64,000 nt of DNA from Benincasa hispida (taxonomy: Eukaryota > Streptophyta > Magnoliopsida > Cucurbitales > Cucurbitaceae): contig NC_052350.1 of NCBI RefSeq assembly GCF_009727055.1, positions 32,414,326-32,478,325 of the forward strand, read 5' to 3'. The position numbers and the translations under genes were made by a program. Positions 50,591 to 61,885 of the stretch are shown here, piece after piece; within the stretch, counting starts at the first letter, position 1; the number at the start of each line of letters is the position of its first letter. The notes under the pieces are model-generated. The model did not search any database, was not told the DNA's origin, and was given only the letters and a program-made list of their open reading frames with translations.

Positions 50591-51090
50591 TATTAGGAAT
50601 TTATAATTAGATATAAATAAATTGCAGAAACTAAATTATATCTATTTAAGAAAAAGGAAAAGAGAATAGACACCGAAAAAATACTGGTTCGTCCCAAACT
50701 CGGGACTACATCCAGTTTTCTACAATTGTAGGTTCTATTTGATGAAGATTGTAAAGTTTCAAAACTCGCGTTACACAACTCTCCCAAATAGCCCAATACA
50801 AAATTTCCTATATATTTTGGAATTAACAATAAAAGAGAAACAAACTAAAAATTCAAGAAGGGAAAATGGCACCAATCCGACTACACAAAACAAAATTACT
50901 TTTGCCGCTTCACTCACACTACTCTTTTAGTTTGATCTGCCGTCTTTTTTTTTTAATTAATTAATTTATTTTGGCCACCAATTTGCTGTCCACTTCTAAA
51001 TTCCCACTTAAATACACTTATATATGTTTGTATGTAAGGATTATTCATAACCTAAAATGTACATAATTTAGTACTTTATCTCATCGTAAA
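50591..51090 (-). mobile_element. 5' LTR (truncated) of the TNT1-like element
   Basis: Aligns with the 3' LTR from 47965 to about 48540, but the about 140 bp that should follow on the right (matching 48540-48677) are missing or unrecognisable. In minus sense its end abuts the primer-binding site TGATATCAGAAC. The outer boundary is approximate. Confidence 0.7.
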
Positions 51091-51137
51091 AAATGTGAAT
51101 GAAATAAGATATTTTAAAAATTTATTAGGAATTTATT

Positions 51138-51148
51138 CTGATATCACT
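51138..51148 (-). other. Second primer-binding-site-like remnant
   Basis: Minus sense 'agtgatatcag' followed by 'aataaattcctaataaat', preceded by 'attcttaaca', which looks like an LTR end in CA. It repeats the junction at 50577-50600, so a second, older LTR-PBS junction of a related element may lie here. No LTR body could be recognised to its right. Confidence 0.35.
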
Positions 51149-51159
51149 TGTTAAGAATT

Positions 51160-52837
51160 TATTTATATGTTTTATGGATTATTTCATCCGATATTTTGAT
51201 TATTGCTGATATTTTATCGCTATATTATATTTTAAATTTGTTTTTAACCCTTGTTAAACATATATATAATTTTAGTTTCCTATAGTTGTCATTAGAGAGT
51301 TGCAGCCCCACTGGTAGGTGGTCTTGCCATTATGTTTGAGCCTGCTGGTGTATCATTTTTAGGTTTATTTAGCATTTTTGTTTCTTAAGATTTCCTGCTT
51401 CCTCTCCTCTTATTTTTTTTCTTTTCTATTCTCTCAATACTTTTTTTTTTTACTTTCTTAAAAAAATATTTTTTTTCTTTTTCATGTTCTAACTTTCCTT
51501 TTTCTTAATTGTTATATAATTTTTTTTTTTATAATTTATAATTTTTCACAACCATCATCTCTCTCCTTATCTATATCTATATATATATATATATAATTAT
51601 CTCACTATATACTTTTCAATTTTTTATATTGTATATTTATATTTTGTTATTTGTTTTCTGTCTTTAGTCGATAATCTCAATCCTCTCTATACCTTTGTCT
51701 ACTTTTTCTCCTTATTTTTTTTTTTTTATTGAAATTTGATTTTAATTTTTATATATATTGAAAATACACAATTTGATAGAACATGGTTTGATCTAAGTTA
51801 TCCTGCTATTGGTAGAATTGTGCTTAATGGATACTCATGGATGCAAAGACAAAAATATTGTTATCGATGTAAATATTGCTAACTCAAATTTACGGATATA
51901 TCGACATATTTTCAATTTTATAAGATATTTTGAACATATAATGACTTGGGAGCAATATTGTTATTATCAAATAAATTATGCCAATACCTCTTAGATTATC
52001 TTTTTAGAGTGAGTCTTGTATTTGATATTCTATTTGTATGACCTAGACTTTATTAATAAAATATTACGTTCATATTCCTTTTTCGGTGTTCACTATAATC
52101 TATTATTCCATTTCTAATCGTATTTAGCTTCTATTTATTGATTTATATGCTTAAAATCATTGTTTATTGCTTAAATAACTTTGTTCTAAAATTCCACTAA
52201 AAAATTCATACTATTTTTATAAATTTCCATGATATCCGTGATTTTTTCTGAAATATCCGTCAATATATCCATAAATCTAAGTTATCGATATTTACATTCC
52301 AAATATTTTTACGAATCCATTTTTTTGAATAACGATATTTTCATCCTTGTTGGTAATGGAATAATAGATAGTAGTGAAGATCGAAAAATGATCATGAACT
52401 AAATATTTCATTAATAAAGTTTAAGTCATACAAAATGAAGATCAAATACAAGATTCAATAGTAAAACAATGATCTAGGAGGCACTAGTCCAATATTAACA
52501 TAATTTATTTGATGATGATAATATTGCTTGCAAGTCATAGTATGCTTAAAGTTTCTAACATAATTGTTAGTATGTCAACCATGAGTCTCAACATCAAATT
52601 TGATGCTACTAGTAGGAGGACACCATAGATCAAACCATATTTCCTCCAAATGAAGATGCTTTGAAGAATGTAGATAATATAGAAACTCTAAGTCTGAATC
52701 TTCACCACTTTCACGAGTAATTTGTGGTCTTTGTATATAGACATGTTACATCCATCACTCTAACCATAGGAACCATAATCATTTGAATGACTATAATTAC
52801 TATAAGAATAACGATAATTACTATTGTTATAAACATA
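51160..52837. other. Spacer with a foldback element
   Basis: From about 51850 to 52325 two arms pair: 'gatgtaaatattgctaactc' (51867-51886) and 'gttatcgatatttacattcc' (about 52281-52300), and 'tttacggatatatcgaca' faces 'tccgtcaatatatccataaa'. The about 350 bp between them lack coding capacity; the ORF at 51809-51994 covers the left arm only. The left part (51400-51760) is T-rich low-complexity sequence. The right part continues into the hAT remnant, possibly as its former 3' untranslated region. Confidence 0.5.
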
Positions 52838-53594
52838 TTATCCATGTCCATATTGACTATCCAAACTCATCCTCTTTATACTTGAAACAAGTGAGTTTGT
52901 ATCAACTTGAGCATCTTCATGTGTGGATTTTCTACAAATGAAAGGTTTTCCCATTGCTCCAATTCCTGATCCACCAGCTTTTTGGCCATGGTCAAGAGTT
53001 TTGTGTGGCATGCATGAATTGACATTCTCCAACAAACGTGCTAAGTCCTTCATATTGTTGGCCTTCTCAATTTTTTCCTGAGCTTAACTACCTCCATCAC
53101 CACCACCATCTCCCCCATCACTACCATCATGATCATGATCATCATCACCTTCATTTTGTTTACCTTGATCTAACTGTTGCTCTTCCAAAGTAATTGTACG
53201 ATAGTGTATGGCAGACACGTGTCATTTGAAAGAGTCACCATTACTACTTGAACTACCACTTATTACCTTTTCATGTATGACACGTTCAACAACAATACCT
53301 AACTCTTCTACAACACTAGCAATGTGTGGATTTGGATTACCTTAATCATCATCGAGATGTGCAAGGCTGACCCACATATAGAGTGGATCATTTTCTTTAT
53401 CACCAGCGCCTTCCTCAAGAAAATCTAGATAGTCAATAGTTTTCTTGGCCTTTTCTTCTTCAGCTTGCATGTCCCTTATTTTCAACTTCAAATTATAAGA
53501 GCAAAAAACCAACTTTTCCAATTTTTCATATGCCAACCGATTTTGTTGCTTGGTGTGTATAAATATGAACACTATAGGATGCGATCCACTATTG
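52838..53594 (-). pseudogene. C-terminal remnant of a hAT-type transposase gene
   Basis: Read in minus sense from 53594, one continuous frame starts FIFIHTKQQNRLAYEKLEKLV, the segment that follows the catalytic region in plant hAT transposases, then a Glu/Lys-rich stretch, PLYMWVSLAHLDDD, and NPNPHIASVVEELG, a common end segment of these proteins. An Asp/Gly/His-rich tail follows. Three in-frame stop codons (53342, 53222, 53084) interrupt it and the final stop is at 52838. Zinc-finger BED and catalytic parts are absent: the gene is cut at about 53595 by a Copia LTR. Could also be a formerly domesticated hAT gene. Confidence 0.68.
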
Positions 53595-55272
53595 TATTTA
53601 GTACAAGTAATGTGATCTTGAATCATTCATATGGAGATATGCGAGTGGAGGCGTCCTATAGGAATAGTTTGTATAAGACCAGACCAAGAAATAAGTCACT
53701 CTTACTTTATAACGTTGTTTACTGTTTAAGACTGAATATTTCAAAGCGATGACCTAGGTAACTTGACCGTGATCTTGAGCTAACTATGAACTCCTGTTTA
53801 TTTGGGATTATCCTTAGATTTGCATAGGTGAGGATTGACTCAACAACACCGACTTAATAAGCCTCCCATTTCAGGGGTAAGACCGAGTAGATAGCTGGAA
53901 ATATAGGATGCAAGATGGAATTCACTCCTACTAGCTTTTAGGGATAGTAGAGAGGTTGTTCCCTTAAGTACTTACTCCGGATCTTGAACACGGGGCCCCA
54001 CTCTCTCATTGGCTCGAGAGGGTCTCGGTTTGATAATTGGATCACAAACCAAGTGTTCATTAAAGGATTAGTCGGACTTACGAAACAAGATGTAATCTCG
54101 GGGGTAAAACAACTTTTGACTCAGCCGTTATTAAGAACAACCTGTGAAGGGTTGACTTACTAATTATTGTTATATCGAGTAGACAAAATATATCTATAGT
54201 GAGGGAAGTACAACTACCAGGTTTTAATGGAGTGACCCGGTAATTAACGAATGTTGATTAATTCGGTCTAAAGAGTTTAGCCAATTAATCTCAGATCGTA
54301 GGAGCCCATGATTTGTAGGTTCATTAGGTCCCCTTACTAGCTCCCAAACGGACTAAACCTTAGAATAGCATGATGAGTAAATTTGAAACGTTCAAATTCG
54401 ATTTAAGGGAATCAGTAATTATATACGATATAATTACACGTTTAATTATCGAATTAAACGAAATTGGAGAATTGGATAATATTTAAATTTGATTTAAATA
54501 TTAATTACATGAATAGAGATTCATGTTTTAGGAATTGGTGGTTTAATAATTTTATATTTGATATTAAATTATTTTAATTAATTAAAATAGTTTAATTAAT
54601 TATTTTGAATTAATTTTATTAAAAATTAAATATTAGAATTAATTTTTATTTAAAATTAATTAAATTATTCCATTTTATTTTTGAAATTGGATTTCAAATT
54701 AAATTGTTTTTTTTTAATTAAAAACCAATTAATGAATTTGAAAATGGTTTTCAAATTGAAAATTGATGGTTAATTAAATAAAAAATTTTTAAAAAAGGAA
54801 GAATGAATGATAGTGGCTTTTCCCAACTTTATACACCAAATTCTCACTCATATTTGAGTTGTTTTGGTGTCAAACAACTATGCAATCTGATTGCATGGAG
54901 ATTTTGAATGAAATCTGTTTAATTTTGCTGAGATACAATTCATGCAAATTGAATTGAGCAAGAAAAAAGAGTTCTTCTTCTCATAACACACCAAAATCAG
55001 AAATTGCTGATCAATTTCCTTCAACCCTAACTCATTTTGGATCCCACCATCCAATCTAAGGTCTTAGAGAATGTAGATAAGATCAAGTGGTGGTCTACAA
55101 ACATTTGAAGAGGAAATTTGAGCTGGAATTGGTTAATTGAAGAGATCTTCAAAGGAATGAATTTCTGAAACCCTACTTGTATTTTTTTTAACATACTTAA
55201 TTGCTAAAATTGATGGAATTAGAATACTTAATGATCCCCATTTTTTTCTTTAATTGCATGCTAACTCCATCA
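53595..55272 (+). mobile_element. Copia-family 5' LTR F, missing its first part
   Basis: Shows the family blocks 'gtataagaccagacca' (53671), 'ggctcgagagggtc' (54011) and the 'gaagggttgactt' block, but starts inside the repeat: about 300 bp present at the start of LTR A are missing. It ends ..CTCCATCA at 55272, directly before a primer-binding site, so it is a 5' LTR of a plus-strand element. Confidence 0.8.
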
Positions 55273-55274
55273 AT

Positions 55275-55287
55275 TGGTATTAAAGCA
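55275..55287 (+). other. Primer-binding site, initiator-tRNA-Met type
   Basis: TGGTATTAAAGCA resembles the Copia consensus TGGTATCAGAGCA complementary to the 3' end of initiator tRNA-Met, with two changes. Lies two bases after the LTR end. Confidence 0.75.
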
Positions 55288-58200
55288 TGATTTAAGTATT
55301 CAATTCGTGTTAATTTTAGCTTGGTGGGTGATTTTCATAGGTTACTGAAAATAGGAGCTGATATGGATAATTTATGTTTTGGCATTTGATTTTTCTTTAA
55401 TTAAGTGTTAATTATTGTGATAGGCTCCTTGTTTATGGGCTTTAATGTGTGATTAAGAGTGTGTAATTTTTTTTTAAAGCCAATAGAATTGCAATTAGGT
55501 TGTAATTAAAGAAAGAAGCAAGGAAGATTAGCAGCAGAAACCTGGAATTGAAGCTTCTGCTTTGCAGCGCTGCAACGCTGCCTGCAGAATGTTGCAACGC
55601 TATTCTTCAGATAGCCTGTGGTGTTGCAATGTTGGGATGAAGCATTACAACTGATAACCTATAGAAATACAAGTTGTTGTAGCCTTTTACTTAGAATAAT
55701 GAGGGTAGATAGGCAGATTGTGCGTCAATAATGCTAGAAATTCATGCTAGAATTGCTACTTGCACTATAGTGCACACAAAAATACTGATGACCGTATATC
55801 ATGAGTTAACAAGTGTTAAACTGTATATTTCGAAGTTATTGTAGGAGTTGATCACATGCATTGATCATGATGAATAAACGTTGATCGCATGCCTCAGGAT
55901 CTTTAATCCTGTTCCAGTGGATTTCTGCTGCAACTTTAGAATGATGAGCATGATAGCAATGCTGACATCCTCACCTACCTTGTCAGGGATGGTGACTATC
56001 CATTACGAGATCCTCGAGGTCATCAGAGGATGGCTCTATAAATAGAGCCTTGACATCAATGGCAAAGCATCTGGGAATTCTGTCTTAGGCAGAAACCTGT
56101 GATCACAAGTGAGAGCATAGTCAAGAGTTTCTCTAAGAGTTCTTCACTTCTATAAATCACCTCCGTTTGACGACCAGAACCATGCCAGAGTAAGATTCTG
56201 AGAGGGCCTTCTCCACTTCATGCTACCATTCCATCACCAATAGTCTTGACTCACATCTGTTGGAAGCAAGCGATTGCTGAAAACTAGCCATCCATCTTTC
56301 TATCTTATCTCTTCTGTTGTATTACATTTTGGTTTAAGACATTGTACATCTTGTAATCAGCACATCTATCTATATATCATCATGTCTACCTTCATTATCT
56401 TTCTTTCTTGACCATCGCTTTCTTATTTACCATGCGTTGCTAATCTTCATGGGGTAAGGAGGATGATTAATGCTTTGAACTAAGTTGAACCTTTAAAGGT
56501 CAATCCTGCTTACATAGCATATAATTATTTGAATGCTTGCCTTTGATTACTCATTGAATCAAGTAGCTATGACCAACTACCCGAGAGGGTAAGTAGTTGT
56601 GGAACTCACTAAGCAACGTAAGAAGTGTTTATAGAGATAGAAATAACTTTATGCTCAACGCATCATTGGTCATGCGTTATAGAGGTGTGACAAATGTGGC
56701 TAGCCACCAAAAGGTGTGCAACAAACGGATGATGCAAGCCAACATTCTGCTTAAAGCTAAACTTAGAGATGCGACATTGATTTCCCTAAACCTTGTTTTT
56801 TCCATGCATTTCTATTACGCATTAAAGCTGTTGTTTCTCTAAAGACTCTCAGAATTATTCTCCCAATGTTCGCTACCTATTTAGTTAGTTTAGTCACATT
56901 AGTTAATTCATCACATAGTAGTTTGTCGTATGTTTCTTACATTCTTTATTTTAGTTACTTAGATTTTGCCTCAAACACTTACTTTACTACTGTGTTTAGT
57001 TGCAAATCCCTATGTTCAACCTCGGATCATCCTAAGAAACTTGTGATCTTGTTATACTTGGCAAGAGAACAAGAAAACTTGTGACAGACATTTTTTTAGC
57101 GCAACAGAAACATTACTCATCTCAGTCCAGAAGACGCGTGCAACCCGACCAACAGTTCAAGTGAATTGATTCGGCCGGTTTGGGTTTTAGAGGATCGGTT
57201 CTGCCCGATTTTGGCCGGTTCAACCCATTGTGGAGCTTTGGAGGTCCAGTTTGAAGTCCAGAAGCTGTTGAAGCTGGTTTTTATTATTATTGTAATAATT
57301 TAGGTTGTTACTTGCTTAGGGTTCCAAAACTGGATGCCAAAACTGGTCCATATTAGTGTGTTTTAATTATTTATGCATTATGAATGTATGTTATAATTAA
57401 ATAAATCTTGTATGTGCATATAGTATGCCATGTAGATTTAAAATCCCACCATAGGAAGCATGTAGCATACATTGAAAATAATGTTATAAATAGTTGTAAT
57501 GTATAGTATGCATGTGTTTAATATAAATAGTTATATTAAATGTTGAAATACTTGATGTATATGATATAGATGGAAAACATGTCTAAAATTTCATAAGTTG
57601 TTATAAAAATAGATTAGACATTTAAAATTTATAACAAAGATAAGATGCATGCTCACCTAGGGTTAACAAATAACAACTTGTTTCTAGGTTGTTATCTTAT
57701 AAAATTCTGGATACAAACTCAACCAGTCTATAATCTTGTCTAAGGATAGAGGTACTTAAGTTGACGGTTTACGAAATACCTCCTACCTGAGGATTATAGC
57801 CAAATAATTGAGCATTGTTAACCCATTTTATAAGCATGCGTGAGCGATGTAAGGCTTTAAAATTGGTTTATCACCTAGACATCGTAGGTTAAATACAAAT
57901 ATAAATGTTATACTTGGATAATCACCTAGATTTAAGTTGTTTTATTAGCTGGAATATACCTAAGTAAATATTTTCCTAAAACAAATAAAACACTTCAATA
58001 AGAGATTAATAACATATACGATATGTTGTTCTTAGGTCTCATGTCCCTAAAAGTTCATACCATAAGATTCATGCTCGACTTCGTGTCACCCTGGGAGTGA
58101 CCTCCATTCGAAAAGTGTTTGCATGGGTCAATAGCAAGGTGAATAGGGGAAGTAGTTCATAGTAAGTGGGTGAAGGATGTGTGTCAACGTGTACTGCGGT

Positions 58201-58734
58201 CTCTTCCATTAGTTTGGACTGTGAGATTCTTATGTTTTGTCTGCTTGTCGTTTTTAGGTGACATAAGCTAGTCGTTTTACAGTAGTTATCCCTTCGAAGG
58301 GTTGTAACACGCGATTCAGAACAACTCAAACTCCAAAAATGGATAGGATTTCTTAGGTCCAGTCCCAACCTTGATTTTCCAATTCGTTAGCATCGTTGAG
58401 GCCGACCTCTGAGGTCTGAAAATGGATGGTTACATTTACAAGAGTTACTAAGTGTTAGTAAATTCTTGACCAAAAACAGTATCTAAATAACTATAGGAAT
58501 AAGAGTTATTCTGGAGTTAATATTTAGTCAAGAACATCTTGCTTCAGTGAAGGAGTATTTGATTGCCCCTGTGTAGCATCTATTCTGACTCATTAAAGTA
58601 TCGTTACAAAAAAAAAAAAAAAAATAATAATGAAATTTAGGCACATTATTACTTTGCTAAAACTTGATTGGATATGAAAGCAATTTACTAATTAGAATTT
58701 TTTTATAATTTTAGAATGTCAAGTTCTTCTAACT
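55288..58734 (+). mobile_element. Untranslated leader of the decayed Copia element
   Basis: Long non-coding stretch between the PBS and the gag remnant. Apart from a probable inserted LTR (55652 to about 57090), it has the segments 'gcagcgctgcaacgctgcc' (55567) and 'ttcggccggtttgggtttta' (57171) and a long AT-rich part to 58700. ORFs at 56597-56842, 56866-57084 and 58069-58368 have no recognisable product. Confidence 0.5.
55652..57090 (+). mobile_element. Probable Gypsy-like solo LTR nested in the Copia leader
   Basis: Starts TGATAACCTATAGAAATACA, a start seen in some plant Gypsy LTRs, and includes a TATA box (CTATAAATAGAGCC, 56036-56049). The 3' end is uncertain, somewhere between 57089 and 57107. 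The left flank ACAAC and a GCAAC at 57103-57107 could be a 5-bp duplication with one change. No polypurine tract or PBS of its own is seen. Confidence 0.4.
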
Positions 58735-61700
58735 TACTCGCATCTTACTTTTTTTAACGATCTTAAAATTTCAACATCAAACATAAACGTAATACTTGTA
58801 GATGATGATTTAAAATTTGTTTCAACAGAGAAATGCCCTTTATCTCCTAGCTCATCTACAAACCAAAGAGTTTGGGATGCATATGATAGATGGATTAAGG
58901 CAAATGAAAAGGCCCAAATCTATATCTTAGCAAATATATCTAATATACTGGCTAAGAAATCGGAGAACATGGTTTCTGCTAAAGAAATCATGGATTCGTT
59001 ACAGACATTGTTAAGATAATTTGTCAGGAATGATATTCTTGAAGATGTTTATAACCATGACATAAAGGATAGAGCCTTTGTTAATGAACAAGTTCTGGAT
59101 ATGTTAAAGGTAATAAACACGAATGTCATAGATGAGGAAACTAAGAAAGCATAACAAAGTAAATATGATTTACTTGTCATAGAGACATGTTTAGTGGAAA
59201 ATGATAAATTAACCTAGATATTAGATTCAGAAGCCACTAATCATATCTGTGTTTTCTCCCAGGAAACTACTTCCTGGAGGTAGCTTAAAAAAGACGAAAC
59301 AACCTTTAGATAGGGACTGGGGAGGTTATTTCAGCTTGGGAGATATAAAGTTATTTATAGAAGATAGATTCATTTTACTTGAAAATGTTATTACATTCCT
59401 GCCATGAGGAGGAATTTAATATCTATCTCATGTTTACTAGAATAAAAATATAAAATCTCTTTTGAAGACAATGAAGTGTTCATTATTTCATAATATATTA
59501 AAATATGTTCTGCAAAACTGGAAAATAACTTATATGTGTTAAAACCAAGGTAAAAGCTGTTTTGAACATAGAGATATATAAAACAGCTAAAACTCAAAAT
59601 AAGAAATGAAAAATTTCTCCAAATGCCTATCTTTGGCACTTAAGACTAGGTCACATTAATCTCAATAGGATTGAAAAATTGGTCAAAAGTGGACTCCTAA
59701 ATCAATTAGAAGATAACTCTTTATCACCTTGTGAATCTTGTCTTGAGGATAAAATGACCAAAAGATCTTAGGAAAAGGTCTTAAAGCCAAAGAATCCTTA
59801 GAGCTAGTACATTCAGACCTCTGTGATCCGATGAATGTTAAAGCAAGAGGAGGGTATGGATATTCATAAGTTTTATAGATGATTATTCTAGATATGACTA
59901 TATTTACCTAATGCATCATAAGTTCGACACGTTCAAGGAATATAAGGCAGAGGTTGAGAACCAATAAGTTAAAAAGATTAAAACACTTTGATTAGATCGA
60001 GGTGGTGAATATATGGACATAAAATTCTAGGACTATTTGATGGAACATGGAATTCAGTCCCAACTTACAGCACTTGGTACACCTAAAAAAATGGGGTAGC
60101 AGAAAGGAGAAGTAGAACCATATTGGACATAGTTTGTTCTATGATGAGTTATGCTCAGTTACCTAGTTCTTTTTGGGGACATGCAGTAGAGACTGCTGTA
60201 TATATTTTGAACTTGGTTCCCCCGAAAAATGTTTCAGAAACACCTTACGAGTTATGGAGAGGACGTAAAGATAGTTTACATAACTTCAGAATTTAGGGAT
60301 GCCTAACACATTTGTTGATGCAGAACCCAAAGAAATTGGAACGTCGTTCAAAAGTATGCATATTTGTAGGCTATCCTAAAGAGACAAAAGGTGGTTTTTT
60401 TCTACGATCTTCAGGAAGATAAAGTATTTGTATCGAAAAATGCAACCTTCTTAGAGGAAGACCACATAAAAAATCATCAACTTCATAGTAAGCTAGTATT
60501 AAATGAAATGTCCACAGAAGCTACAAACAAATCAATAAGAGTTATTGATCAAGTTGACCCTTTAACAAGAGTTGTTGATGAAATTGGTACTTCACATCCT
60601 TCTTAAGAGTTTGGAATGCCTCGACGTAATGAGATGATTGTTCAACAGCCTGACCGTTACATGGGTTTAACGAAAACTCAAGCCGTCATACTTAATGATG
60701 GCTTAGAGAATCCATTGACTTTTAAACAGGCAATGGAAGATGTAGATAGAGACCAATGGATAAAATCCATGGACCTCGAAATGAAATTAGTGTATTTCAA
60801 TTCAGTCTGGAAACTTGTAAATCAACCAGAAAGAGTAAAACCTATTGGTTACAAATGGATCTACAAAAGAAAACGAGATCAAGCTGAAAAGGTACAGATT
60901 TACAACGCTAGACTCATGGTAAATGGGTTTACCCAAAGAGAGGGGGTAGACTACAAAGAAATCTTCTCTCCAATTTCCATGATCAAGTCTATTAGAATAC
61001 TCTTATCCATTGTTGCTTTTAATGACTATGAAATCTGGCAAATGGACGTCAAGACAGCCTTTCTAAATGGCTATCATGAGGAGAGTATCTATATGTCTCA
61101 ACCATAGGGGTTTATAGAACAGAGTCAAGAGCAAAAAGCTTGCAAGCTTAAAATATCCACTTATGGTTTGAAACAAGCATCCAAATCCTGGAATATGTGA
61201 TTTGACACTGTGATCAAATCTTATGGCTTTAAATAGAATGTTGACGAACCTTATGTCTACAAGAAGATTGTCAATAAGACTGTAGCTTTTCTGGTTTTAT
61301 ATGTTAATAATATTCTACTCATTGGAAATGAAGTGGAATTCTTAGCTGACGTTAAAAGATGGCTAGCAACGCAATTCCAAATGAAGGATTTGGAAAATGC
61401 ACAATATGTTCTTAGGATCCAAATAGTTCTAAACCGTAAGAACAGAATGCTAGCATTATCTCAGGCATCTTATATAGACAAAATGTTGTCTAAATATAAA
61501 ATGCAAAATTCCAAAAGAAGTATGTTATCTTTCAGGAATGGAACTCATTTGTCTAAGTAACAATGTCCAAAGACACCTCAAGAGGTTGAGGATATGAAAC
61601 GAATTCCCTATGCATTAGCAGTTGGAATCATGTATGTCATGTTGTGTACACGCCCCGACATATGTTATGCAGTTGGAATAGTCAGCAGATATCAGTTCGA

Positions 61701-61880
61701 TCCTGGATATGATCATTAGACTATCGTTAAGAATATCCTCAAGTATCTTCGAAGAATGAGGGACTATATGCTCGTGTATGATGCTAAGGATCTGTTCCTT
61801 ATAGGATATACTGATTCTGATTTTCAGACCAATGTGGATTCAAGGAAATCAACTTTGGGATCAGTATTCACTCTGAATGG
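58735..61880 (+). pseudogene. Decayed Copia gag-pol polyprotein with inactive reverse transcriptase
   Basis: In order: gag remnant (VWDAYDRWIKANEKAQIY, 58868 on), protease start LDSEATNHIC at 59221 with Gly replaced by Glu, the pre-integrase segment and LVHSDLCDPMN (about 59806) of integrase, the RT N-terminal region (FKQAMEDVDRDQW, 60724), MDVKTAFLNG (61041), the RT active site reading YVNN instead of YVDD (about 61300), TRPDICYAVGIVSRY (61650), and RNase H up to TLNGG at 61881. Many stops (for example 59017, 59152, 59214, 61106, 61198) and frameshifts. The zinc knuckle is missing. Two longest open stretches: 60616-61107 and 61333-61560. RNase H is cut by the Gypsy LTR at 61886. Confidence 0.88.
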
Positions 61881-61885
61881 AGGAT

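Noticed and set aside
53465..53752. 95-residue plus-strand ORF
   Set aside because: Antisense to the hAT remnant and crossing into LTR F; no domain.
56597..57084. Two short plus-strand ORFs
   Set aside because: They lie in a probable LTR, have no domain, and fit the ORF length expected by chance.
60616..61107. 163-residue ORF as a host gene
   Set aside because: It is the RT part of a decayed Copia polyprotein; stops and the YVNN change lie just downstream.
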